Positions 1 to 8,361 of a DNA stretch of 64,000 nucleotides are shown here, one piece after another (positions within the stretch are counted from its first letter, which is position 1; every line of letters begins with the position of its first letter). The notes below the pieces were generated by a model. The model was not told the origin of the DNA and did no database searches. It saw nothing but the letters and a program-made list of their open reading frames with translations. The stretch comes from Bacilli bacterium (GTDB lineage Bacteria > Bacillota_I > Bacilli_A > RFN20 > UBA1709), in contig JAFTIF010000016.1 in the NCBI GenBank assembly GCA_017457045.1, forward strand, positions 1 to 64,000, read 5' to 3'. A program made the position numbers and the translations under genes.

Positions 1-1322
1 AAAAAAGATTTCATTTATCAAAATTCAAAACTATTTTATTGGGTTATCTTTTTGTAATTTTAATTGGTGCTTTTTTACTTTCATTACCAATATCATCTGC
101 AAGTAAAACATGGACTTCTTTTATAGATTCTATATTTACATCAACTTCAGCAGTTTGTGTTACTGGTCTAGTTGTATTTGATACTGCAACTCATTGGTCG
201 ATGTTTGGGCAAATGGTAATTCTGTTATTAATTCAAATTGGTGGTATGGGAGTAATAACTGTAGCAATTTCATTTATTATGCTATCAGGGAAAAAGATAG
301 GTTTATTTAGTAGAGATGCACTAAAGGAATCAATATCAGCTTACAATGTGGGTGGCATTGCTAGTTTAACGAAATTTATTTTAAAAGGAATTTTTCTTTT
401 TGAGTTATTAGGTGCAATAGTAATGATGCCATTTTTTTGTAAAGAGTTTGGTTGGAACGGTGTATGGATGTCAATTTTCCATTCTATATCAGCTTTTTGC
501 AATGCGGGTTTTGATATAATGGGAAAATATTCTGGAGAATTTTCATCTCTTACAATGTTTTCTTCAATGTCCATTATCAACATAATAATATGTCTATTAA
601 TCGTTATTGGTGGTATTGGTTTTATTGTATGGAAAGATATATATGATTATAAATTGAATTTTAAAAAATATAGATTACAATCAAAAGTTGTAATTATTAT
701 GTCAATAATTTTAATAATTTTACCTGGACTATATTTCTTCTTTTTTGAGTTTAATGACCTAAATTTAAAAGAAAGAATTTTAGTTTCTATATTTCAAGCT
801 ATAACACCTAGAACAGCTGGATTTAACACTATTAGTCTTAATGGTGTAAGTGAAGTTGGGTTAACAATCTTAATTATCTTAATGTTAATTGGTGGTTCTC
901 CTGGTTCTACTGCTGGTGGTATGAAAACTTCTACTATAGCTGTTATATTTGCATCAATCATTTCAGTATTTAAAAATAAATCAAATGCTGAATTATTTAA
1001 GAAAAGAATTAGTGATGAGAATGTTAAAAATGCATTTGCGATTTTTTTCCTATATTTATTTATATTCTTATTTAGTGGATTAGTAATCAGCAAAGTTGAA
1101 AATGTTCCGGTATTAACAGGTTTATTTGAAACAGCTTCTGCAATTGGAACAGTTGGACTTACTTTAGGTATTACGCCTACATTAGGTTTAATATCAAAAA
1201 TAATTCTAATTATGTTAATGTTCTTTGGTCGCTTAGGTGGATTGACACTAATATACGCTACATTAGGAGAAGGGAAACAACAACATTATAAATATCCAGT
1301 AGAAAAAATTATAGTTGGTTAG
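1..1322 (+). CDS. ktrB: KtrB-type K+ channel subunit (5' end outside window)
   Basis: Membrane subunit of a Ktr/Trk potassium uptake system, which moves K+ (often with Na+) into the cell. The reading frame is open from base 3 with conserved residues before the first possible start (TTG at 39), so the true start lies upstream of the window. Four pore-loop repeats are visible, each with its filter glycine: TSAVCVTGL, SAFCNAGFD, TPRTAGFNT and SAIGTVGLT. GGSPGSTAGG is also typical of the family. About ten hydrophobic segments are present. The gene ends next to ktrA, whose ribosome site overlaps its stop. KtrB is preferred over TrkH because the partner has a single RCK unit. Confidence 0.95.
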   Translation, partial: KRFHLSKFKTILLGYLFVILIGAFLLSLPISSASKTWTSFIDSIFTSTSAVCVTGLVVFDTATHWSMFGQMVILLLIQIGGMGVITVAISFIMLSGKKIGLFSRDALKESISAYNVGGIASLTKFILKGIFLFELLGAIVMMPFFCKEFGWNGVWMSIFHSISAFCNAGFDIMGKYSGEFSSLTMFSSMSIINIIICLLIVIGGIGFIVWKDIYDYKLNFKKYRLQSKVVIIMSIILIILPGLYFFFFEFNDLNLKERILVSIFQAITPRTAGFNTISLNGVSEVGLTILIILMLIGGSPGSTAGGMKTSTIAVIFASIISVFKNKSNAELFKKRISDENVKNAFAIFFLYLFIFLFSGLVISKVENVPVLTGLFETASAIGTVGLTLGITPTLGLISKIILIMLMFFGRLGGLTLIYATLGEGKQQHYKYPVEKIIVG

Positions 1323-1335
1323 GAGGAAACAACAT

Positions 1336-1989
1336 ATGGATAAGAAAACAATACTTTTAATAGGTTTAGGTAGATTCGGACTACATATAGCAAAAAAATT
1401 ACATGAACTTGGACATGAAGTGATGGCAGTAGATGTAAATGAAGAAAGGATTAATCAAGCCGTTCCATATGTGACAGATGCACAGATAGGGAATAGCACA
1501 AATGAAGAGTTTTTAAAATCCTTAGGAATTAATAATTTTGATTTATGTATTGTTACTATTAGTGATGATTTTCAAAGTTCACTTGAAACAACAAGTTTAT
1601 TAAAAGAATTAGGTGCGAAAAAGGTTGTATCAAGAGCAGAAAGAGATGGGCAAGCTAAATTTCTTTTAAGAAATGGAGCGGATGAAATAGTATATCCAGA
1701 AAAACAACTTGCTTCATGGATGGCAATCAAGTATAGTGCAGATCATATTTTAGATTATATTGAGATAGATAATGAACATGCAATATTTGAAGTAAGTGTT
1801 CCAAAAGATTGGATAGGTAAAACCATTGGTGAAATTGATATTAGAAAAAAATATGGAATTAGCATTTTAGGGATAAAAGATGGTAAAAAATTAAATGTTA
1901 ATGTAACTCCATCTCAAATACTTAGTTTAGAATTATCTTTATTAGTAATAGGAGATTATAAGAAATTAAAGAAGTGTTTTAAAATATAA
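1336..1989 (+). CDS. ktrA: KtrA, regulatory RCK subunit of K+ uptake
   Basis: Cytoplasmic gating subunit that binds nucleotide and forms a ring under KtrB. The 217-residue protein begins with the Rossmann glycine motif GLGRFG (TrkA-N/RCK domain, about residues 5-125) and ends with a small TrkA-C ligand-binding domain (about 140-215). I chose ATG 1336 because it follows AGGAGG at a good distance; the longer TTG start at 1315 would lie inside the end of ktrB. The single RCK unit fits KtrA, since TrkA has two. It is translationally linked to ktrB. Confidence 0.95.
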   Translation: MDKKTILLIGLGRFGLHIAKKLHELGHEVMAVDVNEERINQAVPYVTDAQIGNSTNEEFLKSLGINNFDLCIVTISDDFQSSLETTSLLKELGAKKVVSRAERDGQAKFLLRNGADEIVYPEKQLASWMAIKYSADHILDYIEIDNEHAIFEVSVPKDWIGKTIGEIDIRKKYGISILGIKDGKKLNVNVTPSQILSLELSLLVIGDYKKLKKCFKI

Positions 1990-2015
1990 AAAATGATTAA
2001 GTATGGAGGTAGCTT

Positions 2016-2129
2016 ATGAAAGATATAATTATATTAGTTGTATTTTTAATATATGGAATAATGGGCTATTTTCTAATGAAAAGACTAGATGAATTTATAA
2101 AAAACAATAAAAGGAATAATAGAAAATAA
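2016..2129 (+). CDS. 37-residue single-span membrane peptide in K+ operon
   Basis: A short ORF starting at ATG 2016 behind GGAGGT. It encodes MKDIIILVVF followed by a hydrophobic helix and a strongly basic C-terminal tail (…KNNKRNNRK). One transmembrane span is predicted by eye. Its position between ktrA and the kdpD-like kinase resembles KdpF, the tiny membrane peptide of the KdpFABC pump, but no kdpABC is present here. A role as an assembly or regulatory peptide for KtrB is inference. The good ribosome site and clean start support a real gene. Confidence 0.7.
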   Translation: MKDIIILVVFLIYGIMGYFLMKRLDEFIKNNKRNNRK

Positions 2130-2204
2130 AAGTTAATATAATTCAAATTATATAAAAAATGGTATAATAAGATAAAATATTTTTGTTTTGCAAGGGAGAT
2201 AATT
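2130..2204 (+). promoter_or_regulatory. Probable promoter of kdpDE
   Basis: A TATAAT hexamer at 2163-2168 lies 37 bases before the kdpD start, with AGGGAG as ribosome site. No convincing -35 element is visible, so expression might also come by read-through from ktrAB. Confidence 0.4.
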
Positions 2205-4172
2205 ATGGCACATAATATTAAAGAAACTCAAATAAATGAAAAACAAGAACATATTTTAGTTGGTCTTTCATCATCTCCTTCAAATGAAAAGATTATTTTA
2301 ACTGCTTATAAAATGGCAAAAGCGTTTAATGGAGCATTAACTGCAATTTATGTTCAAACTACAGATTTAAATACTATGAATGAAGAAGATAAGGAAAGGT
2401 TACAAAAAAATATTTCTTTTGCTGAAAAACTTGGTGCTAAAATAGTTACTATTACTGGTGAAAATGTGCCTTTTCAAATTTTTGAATATGCAAGATTAAC
2501 AAGTGTTACTAAGATTGTAGTTGGCAAAAGTTCAAATCACAAGAGAAGTTTAATAAAAAGACAATCTCTTGTAGATCAATTAATGCTTTTGGTTTCAAAT
2601 ATAGAAATGTATATAATTCCTGATAGTAATATGCAATATAAAGAAGGAAAGGCACTATTAAGAAGAAAGACAATAATCCCATCATTAAAAGATATCTTAT
2701 TTACTATAATGTTATTATTAATAGAAACTTTAATTGGCTATTTATTTATGAAGATTGGATTTACTGAATCTAATATAATTATGATTTATATTGTAGGCGT
2801 TCTAGTCACTGCTATTTTAACTAATAGTCAGATATGTTGGATTGCTTCATCTGTTTTAAGTGTTGTATTATTTAACTTTATGTTTACATTTCCTCATTTT
2901 TCTTTAGTTGCTTACGGAGAGGGTTATCCAATTACATTTGCAGTTATGTTAATAGTATCATTAATTACAGGTAGTATTTCTAACAAAATGAAAAGTCAAG
3001 TGAAAAAATCAACTCAGACAGCGTATAGAACTAAAATCTTATTTGATGCAAATCAATTAATTCAAAACGCTGAAAATGATGAAGAAATACTTGGCGTTAC
3101 AGTTAATCAAATTCAAAAACTATTGGATAGAGAAACATTTGTATATTTATCTAAAAATAAAAAATACTATACTATATCACTTGACCCTTCAGAAGAATTA
3201 GAGAATATTAATAAAGAAATTATTCAGTTAGTGCTTAATAAAAATATTAAAGCAGGATATGGTACTGAATATTACAAAAATGATAATTATGTCTATATTC
3301 CTTTAAGTGGTAATAAGAATATGTTTGGAGTTGTTGGAATTAAAGTAAAAAATAATCCAATTGAACCATTTGAAAATAGTATTATATTATCAATAATTGG
3401 GGAATGTGCTTTAGCTATTGAAAATTATTACAATTTAAAAGAAAAAGAATTAAATGAAATTTTAGCAAAAAACGAACAAGTTAGAGCAAATTTATTAAGA
3501 TCTATCTCACATGATTTAAGAACTCCTTTAACATCAATTATGGGTAATTCTGATAATTTATTAACAAATAATAAAATATTAGATGAAGATATTAAAATTC
3601 AGATGTATTCAGAAATTTATGAAGATTCTTTATGGCTAATTAATTTAGTAGAAAATCTTTTATCAATCACTAAATTAGAAGAAGGAAAAATTAAATTAAA
3701 TTATACCACTGAACTTATCGAGGATATAATTGATGAAGCATTAAAACATATTAATAAAAATAAAATTAAACATCATATAAAGGTAGAACCATTTAATGAA
3801 TTACTTTTAGTAAATGTTGATGTTAGATTAATTATTCAAGTTTTTATTAATTTAATAGATAATGCTATTAAATATACACCAGAAGGATCAATGATAAACA
3901 TTAATGTTTCAAAAGATGAATCGAAAGTAATAGTCAAAGTAATTGATAATGGTCCAGGTATTAAAGAAAAAGATAAAGATAGAATTTTTGAAATGTTCTA
4001 TATTGGAGATAACATTATAGCTGATGGAAGAAAGAGTTTAGGACTAGGTTTATCATTATGTAAATCTATTATTAATGCACACGGATGTGAAATTAAAGTA
4101 TCAGATAATAAACCAACGGGCACAGTTTTTACATTTGACTTACCAATTAAGGAGGTAACAATACATGAATAA
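2205..4172 (+). CDS. kdpD: KdpD-like sensor histidine kinase, lacking the N-terminal KdpD domain
   Basis: Membrane sensor kinase of K+ or osmotic state (655 residues). Order of parts: universal-stress-protein-like domain (about 15-140); four-helix DUF4118 membrane region (about 155-265); GAF-like region (about 280-400); HisKA with phosphorylatable His436 in SHDLRTPLTS; and an ATPase domain with N box NLIDNAIKYT, G1 DNGPGI and G2 GLGLGLS. Classical KdpD is about 900 residues and starts with a Walker-type KdpD domain, which is absent here. It overlaps kdpE by 8 bases. Its position beside ktrAB instead of kdpFABC suggests it controls Ktr expression, which is inference. Confidence 0.9.
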   Translation: MAHNIKETQINEKQEHILVGLSSSPSNEKIILTAYKMAKAFNGALTAIYVQTTDLNTMNEEDKERLQKNISFAEKLGAKIVTITGENVPFQIFEYARLTSVTKIVVGKSSNHKRSLIKRQSLVDQLMLLVSNIEMYIIPDSNMQYKEGKALLRRKTIIPSLKDILFTIMLLLIETLIGYLFMKIGFTESNIIMIYIVGVLVTAILTNSQICWIASSVLSVVLFNFMFTFPHFSLVAYGEGYPITFAVMLIVSLITGSISNKMKSQVKKSTQTAYRTKILFDANQLIQNAENDEEILGVTVNQIQKLLDRETFVYLSKNKKYYTISLDPSEELENINKEIIQLVLNKNIKAGYGTEYYKNDNYVYIPLSGNKNMFGVVGIKVKNNPIEPFENSIILSIIGECALAIENYYNLKEKELNEILAKNEQVRANLLRSISHDLRTPLTSIMGNSDNLLTNNKILDEDIKIQMYSEIYEDSLWLINLVENLLSITKLEEGKIKLNYTTELIEDIIDEALKHINKNKIKHHIKVEPFNELLLVNVDVRLIIQVFINLIDNAIKYTPEGSMININVSKDESKVIVKVIDNGPGIKEKDKDRIFEMFYIGDNIIADGRKSLGLGLSLCKSIINAHGCEIKVSDNKPTGTVFTFDLPIKEVTIHE

Positions 4173-4863
4173 TAATCCACTAATATTAATTGTTGAGGAC
4201 GATAATCATATTAAAAATCTTATCTCAACAACTTTAAAAGTTAATAAATATAATTATTTAGTTGCTACTTCAGGTAATGAAGCAATTATTCTTGCTGTTT
4301 CACATAAACCGGATATTATTCTTTTAGATTTAGGACTTCCTGATATGGATGGTGTTGAAATAATTAAAAATGTAAGAGAATGGTCAAATATACCAATTAT
4401 TGTTATAAGTGCAAGAAGTGAAGATACAGATAAAATTGATGCTTTGGATTTTGGAGCTGATGATTATATAACTAAACCATTTTCAGTGGAAGAATTACTT
4501 GCTAGAATTCGTGTTGCTACACGAAGATTAAATAGTATGAATGAAAAACAAGCTGAATCAATTTTTAAAAATGGAGATCTAACTATTGATTATAGTGCAG
4601 GCTGTGTTTATTTATATGATAAAGAACTTCACCTTACTCCAATTGAATATAAATTATTGTGCTTACTTTCTAAAAATGTAGGAAAAGTATTAACTCATAC
4701 ATATATTACAATGGAAATATGGGGCACTACTTTGGAAAGTGATGTTGCTTCTTTACGTGTTTTTATGACAACCTTAAGAAAGAAAATCGAACAAGATTCT
4801 GTTGAATCTAAATACATTCAAACACATATTGGTGTTGGATATCGAATGTTAAGAATTGAATAA
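4165..4863 (+). CDS. kdpE: KdpE-like OmpR-family response regulator
   Basis: Transcription factor partner of the upstream kinase (232 residues). Its receiver domain has acidic residues VEDD near the N-terminus, phosphoacceptor Asp55 in LLDLGLPDMDG, and lysine in the ITKPF motif. A C-terminal winged helix (about 130-230) contains the typical segment LTPIEYKLL and ends GVGYRML. GGAGGT lies just upstream inside kdpD, and the start overlaps the kdpD end, so the two are translationally coupled. A strong terminator follows. Confidence 0.93.
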   Translation: MNNNPLILIVEDDNHIKNLISTTLKVNKYNYLVATSGNEAIILAVSHKPDIILLDLGLPDMDGVEIIKNVREWSNIPIIVISARSEDTDKIDALDFGADDYITKPFSVEELLARIRVATRRLNSMNEKQAESIFKNGDLTIDYSAGCVYLYDKELHLTPIEYKLLCLLSKNVGKVLTHTYITMEIWGTTLESDVASLRVFMTTLRKKIEQDSVESKYIQTHIGVGYRMLRIE

Positions 4864-4874
4864 TACTATCAAAG

Positions 4875-4906
4875 TACCACTCTAAGTATTAAGTGGTATT
4901 TTTTTT
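4875..4906 (+). terminator. Terminator of kdpDE
   Basis: Stem TACCACT/AGTGGTA (4875-4881 with 4892-4898) followed by eight T. Confidence 0.85.
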
Positions 4907-4959
4907 GATGTGATGATTTTCCAATATTGCAACTTGATAAAAATAGTTTGTCATTTTAA

Positions 4960-5103
4960 ATATTTGTTAGATTAATTCCATTTAAAGATCATATTAATAT
5001 TGAAGCAACAGGAATTGCTAAATATAAAAGTGAATTATCTAGTTATAAAATTACACCTAAAAGTATGTTATAATTATATATAAATCAAGAAGTTCCAGTT
5101 TAA
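4960..5103 (+). pseudogene. Decayed DUF1801/YdhG-like gene fragment
   Basis: Frame-conserved remnant reading LIPFKDHINIEATG, then YKSELSSYKITPKSML, then a stop at 5071-5073, then LYINQEVPV and a final stop at 5101. A further stop lies just upstream at 4957. The spacing of KDH, a YK-x-EL-x-x-YK core and a final PV resembles DUF1801 (YdhG/frataxin-like) proteins. No start codon remains. The family call is from memory of the motif layout. Confidence 0.5.
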
Positions 5104-5111
5104 ATATTAAA

Positions 5112-5133
5112 AAAAGTGTTCTTAGACACTTTT
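5112..5133. terminator. Short hairpin, possible terminator
   Basis: Eight-pair stem AAAAGTGT/ACACTTTT with a six-base loop, immediately before the next gene. The trailing T run is inside the stem only, so it is weaker than its neighbours. Confidence 0.45.
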
Positions 5134-5158
5134 GAAAATAAAGATTGTAGGTGATTAT

Positions 5159-5959
5159 ATGAATAGTGTAAATAAAACGTTATATATTCCTTTATATGGT
5201 AAATCTTATGTTAGTAAAAAGAATTTATTTCTTGATGATAAAAAAGCAGAAGAAATATGGGAAAAAGAAGGATTTTTATTAAAAGGTAAATCTAAGTCTA
5301 AGTGGCTTGCATATTATATGGGAATTAGATCTGCCGTGTTTGATGAATGGTTAAAAAATCAAATGACAAATAATCCAGATGCTGTAATTATTCATATCGG
5401 TTGTGGAATGGATAGTCGTATTTTTAGGGTAGGAAATGACAATCATAAATGGTATGATATAGATTTTTTTGACGTAATAGAAGAAAGAAAAAAATATTAT
5501 ACTGAAAACGAAAACTATAAAATGATTGCTGGTGATGCAAAAGAAGATAAGTGGCTTTTAAATATAAAAGAAAAGCAAAATGCCATTGTTGTTATGGAAG
5601 GATTAAGTATGTATCTGACTATTGAAGAAATGAGAAATTTGACAGATAGTCTTTGTGAACATTTTGAAAATCTAATAGTATTGATCGATTGTTATACTGC
5701 GTTAGCAGCAAAGCTATCAAAGCTAAGAAATCCTATAAATGATGTTGGAGTAATTAGTGTTTATGGTATAAATAATCCTGAAGATTATCAAAGTGAAGAG
5801 TTTATTTATGTAAAAGAACACGAGATGACACCAAGAAAATATATTGATGAATTAAAAGGTTTTGAGAAATTTGTTTTTGCAAAACTTTATGCTGGAAGTG
5901 TTTCTAAAAAACTATATCGTTTATATGAATATAAAAAAGAAAAAAGTATAAGAGATTAA
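5159..5959 (+). CDS. LCMT-family SAM-dependent methyltransferase
   Basis: A 266-residue protein similar to bacterial leucine-carboxyl-methyltransferase-like (PF04072) enzymes, which make O-methyl esters or ethers on unknown small substrates. Visible features are the SAM-binding strand-loop IIHIGCGMDSR, acidic strand YDIDFFDV, and the MEGLSMYL segment characteristic of this family. ATG 5159 follows GTAGGTGAT; the upstream TTG at 5132 lies in a hairpin. It is followed after 11 bases by a hydrolase gene, probably co-transcribed. The substrate cannot be read from the sequence. Confidence 0.8.
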   Translation: MNSVNKTLYIPLYGKSYVSKKNLFLDDKKAEEIWEKEGFLLKGKSKSKWLAYYMGIRSAVFDEWLKNQMTNNPDAVIIHIGCGMDSRIFRVGNDNHKWYDIDFFDVIEERKKYYTENENYKMIAGDAKEDKWLLNIKEKQNAIVVMEGLSMYLTIEEMRNLTDSLCEHFENLIVLIDCYTALAAKLSKLRNPINDVGVISVYGINNPEDYQSEEFIYVKEHEMTPRKYIDELKGFEKFVFAKLYAGSVSKKLYRLYEYKKEKSIRD

Positions 5960-5970
5960 GGGTGATTTTT

Positions 5971-6849
5971 ATGTTTGAAAAATTTAAAGCAAATATTTTA
6001 TTTAGTAAGTTATTAGGTAGACCTAATATCGATAATGCATATAAAATGGTTCCCGAGACAGACTCATGGTATAACACCATTAAAACAGTTCATGACTCTT
6101 TAGAAAATATTAAAACTAAGAATCATGAAGTATTAGAAATAACAAGTGATGATGGTTTAAAATTAAAGGGCATTTATTATCCAAATAACAGCGATATTAC
6201 AGTTATTTGTGTTCATGGATATACAAGCCACGCTGAACGAGAATGGGCTTTTCCTGGACTATTTTATTTGTCTTTAGGAATAAATGTTTTGATACCTTAT
6301 CAAAGAGCACATGGTTTAAGTGAAGGTAAATATATTTCCTTTGGAGCATTAGAACACTTGGATATGATTTCTTGGATTAATAAAGTGAATGAAATTAATC
6401 CTAATGGAAAAATCATTGTTCATGGTTTGAGTATGGGTGGAGGTATTGTATTAGATTTATCCAAACACGAATTAAGAAATGTTAAATGCTTGATTGCAGA
6501 TGCTCCAAGTCCTAGCATAAAAGGATTTTTTGAAGGAGTATCACAAGCGGTATTTAAAAAAGATTATAAGAAGGTTTCTGCACATGCAATTAATAGATTT
6601 AAAAAAGAATTCGGATATGATGTAGAAGAATTCGAAAGAATAAATACTGTGACAAATAGTAAGTATCCTATTTTATTATCTGCAGGTAGTGAAGAGCATT
6701 TAGAAGAATTATTTAATGCTATTAAAAATGTTAATCCTAATAAAACTGAAATTATTATTTTGCCTGGTTGTAATCATGGTAATGGAATGTATAAGCAAAC
6801 TGAACTATACCAAAATACAATTAAAGAATTTTTAGATGAAAATTTATAG
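5971..6849 (+). CDS. Alpha/beta hydrolase (serine esterase/lipase type)
   Basis: Cytoplasmic alpha/beta-hydrolase fold enzyme (292 residues). The oxyanion-side motif VHGYTSH, nucleophile elbow GLSMGGG with Ser154, and a C-terminal catalytic His269 in CNHGNG are present. The start ATG 5971 follows AGGGTGAT. It resembles the hydrolase encoded at 7312-8250 on the other strand, but lacks that protein's membrane anchor. Substrate unknown; it lies between the methyltransferase and a Nudix gene in one transcription direction. Confidence 0.85.
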   Translation: MFEKFKANILFSKLLGRPNIDNAYKMVPETDSWYNTIKTVHDSLENIKTKNHEVLEITSDDGLKLKGIYYPNNSDITVICVHGYTSHAEREWAFPGLFYLSLGINVLIPYQRAHGLSEGKYISFGALEHLDMISWINKVNEINPNGKIIVHGLSMGGGIVLDLSKHELRNVKCLIADAPSPSIKGFFEGVSQAVFKKDYKKVSAHAINRFKKEFGYDVEEFERINTVTNSKYPILLSAGSEEHLEELFNAIKNVNPNKTEIIILPGCNHGNGMYKQTELYQNTIKEFLDENL

Positions 6850-6867
6850 TTTTATGAGGTATTATTT

Positions 6868-7260
6868 ATGAAACACATTGAAGTAGTAGCAGCTGCTATT
6901 ATAAAAGATAAAAAGGTCTTTGTATGTAAAAGACCTGAGGGTAAATATTTAGCTGGACATTTTGAGTTTCCAGGAGGAAAGATTGAAGCGAACGAAACCT
7001 TTGATCAAGCTTTAAAAAGAGAGATTATAGAAGAACTAAATACAAAAATAAACGTTGGAAAACTTTTATTAACAGTGAATCATGATTATCCTATTTATAA
7101 TGTCACATTAAGATTGTATGAATGCGAAGTAGTAGAAGGTAAGTTAGAATTAATGGAACATAGTGACGCTATATGGTGTGGCGTAGATGATTTTGATAAA
7201 TTAACTTTTGTTCCTGCAGATGGTCCAATTATTAAATATTTAAAAGGATATTTGAAATAA
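6868..7260 (+). CDS. Nudix hydrolase, MutT-like
   Basis: A 130-residue Nudix protein, probably an (8-oxo)-dNTP or related nucleotide pyrophosphatase. The Nudix box is complete: G-x5-E-x7-RE-x2-EE, reading GGKIEANETF then KREIIEEL. Length and N-terminus (VVAAAIIKDKKVFVCKRP) match the short MutT/NudG-like group. It has GAGGT upstream and ends before a bidirectional terminator. Confidence 0.9.
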   Translation: MKHIEVVAAAIIKDKKVFVCKRPEGKYLAGHFEFPGGKIEANETFDQALKREIIEELNTKINVGKLLLTVNHDYPIYNVTLRLYECEVVEGKLELMEHSDAIWCGVDDFDKLTFVPADGPIIKYLKGYLK

Positions 7261-7282
7261 AGAGTTAACTATAATGAAAAAT

Positions 7283-7312
7283 AAAAAAGTAAGGAAATTA
7301 CCTTACTTTTTT
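7283..7312. terminator. Bidirectional terminator between convergent genes
   Basis: Perfect stem AAAAAAGTAAGG/CCTTACTTTTTT (7283-7294 with 7301-7312), with A and T runs serving both strands. Confidence 0.9.
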
Positions 7313-8250
7313 TATTTTGTATAACTAAAGAAATCTTCTAGTTCACTTACATATTTTTCGGGATCAACTAAATAAGCAATGCCATGATCTGAACCTTCAA
7401 TATAAACGAGTCTTTTTTTGCTTTGACACAAGTCATATACATTTTTTGACATGTATGCTGGAACAATACTATCTTTTGTTCCGTGCATAAATATGATTGG
7501 AAGTTTACATTTTTTAATAGCTTCTAATGGAGAAATTTCTTCTAAATCAAATCCTCCATATAGTCTTGCACCTAGTTTGACAAATGGGTAAAAGATTTTA
7601 GGCGGAAGTTTCATTTCTTTAATTGTTTTGATAATTATATTTTTTGCTGAGTCATATCCACAATCAGCAAGTATGCCTACAACATTACTTGGTAAGTCAT
7701 AAGAGGAGGCATTCATAACAGTAGCAGCTCCCATTGAAATACCTGTGATTAATATTTTTACATCTTTTCCAAAGTATTCAACACAGTGATTAATCCAACT
7801 TAAACAGTCTTTACTTTCTTTGATTCCAAATGTAATTACATGACCTTCACTATGACCACTTGCTCTTTGATCAATTACTAATGCATTTCGTTTACATAAA
7901 TGAGCACGTTTGATGCCTGTACTTAAATCTCTTTCTCCAGTGCCTCTATATCCATGCATCATAATTTCCATAGGTAAACCTTTTTCAAGCTCGTAATATC
8001 TTCCTTTTAATGTTAATCCATCAAAAGATTTAATGCTCATTTCAACATAATTCATTTTTCTTGCATCTTCGATGTCTTTTACAATTGTAGGTCTATATTT
8101 TACATATTCTTCTCCTTTTGGTAAGAATACTTCATCCCTTTTGGCATGTCTATTTGAGTAGAAAGTCATGAAGAAGCATACTAAAGATGTTAATAAAACT
8201 AAAACAATTAAAGAACCTAAAACAATTAATACAATATAATACCATTCCAT
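7312..8250 (-). CDS. Membrane-anchored alpha/beta hydrolase
   Basis: A 312-residue protein with one N-terminal membrane helix (about residues 4-28), then an alpha/beta hydrolase domain. It has the oxyanion motif MHGYRGTGER, nucleophile elbow GISMGAA, an acid-loop segment MHGTKDSIVP and catalytic His in GSDHGIAY. It belongs to the YqkD/Bem46-like hydrolases of Firmicutes. The start at 8250 has AAGGCGAT upstream. It is monocistronic and convergent with the Nudix gene. Substrate unknown. Confidence 0.87.
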   Translation of the reverse strand: MEWYYIVLIVLGSLIVLVLLTSLVCFFMTFYSNRHAKRDEVFLPKGEEYVKYRPTIVKDIEDARKMNYVEMSIKSFDGLTLKGRYYELEKGLPMEIMMHGYRGTGERDLSTGIKRAHLCKRNALVIDQRASGHSEGHVITFGIKESKDCLSWINHCVEYFGKDVKILITGISMGAATVMNASSYDLPSNVVGILADCGYDSAKNIIIKTIKEMKLPPKIFYPFVKLGARLYGGFDLEEISPLEAIKKCKLPIIFMHGTKDSIVPAYMSKNVYDLCQSKKRLVYIEGSDHGIAYLVDPEKYVSELEDFFSYTK

Positions 8251-8361
8251 ATAATCGCCTTCTTTACAACAAATAAAATATCATATTTTTCTTCGCTTGT
8301 CGAATTTTGTTGTTTGAATAATTAAAATAAAGTAAACTTTAATTAGTGGGGAATTTTTAAT

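Noticed and set aside
39..39. TTG at 39 as the ktrB start
   Set aside because: The frame is open and conserved upstream to the window edge, so the gene is truncated rather than starting there.
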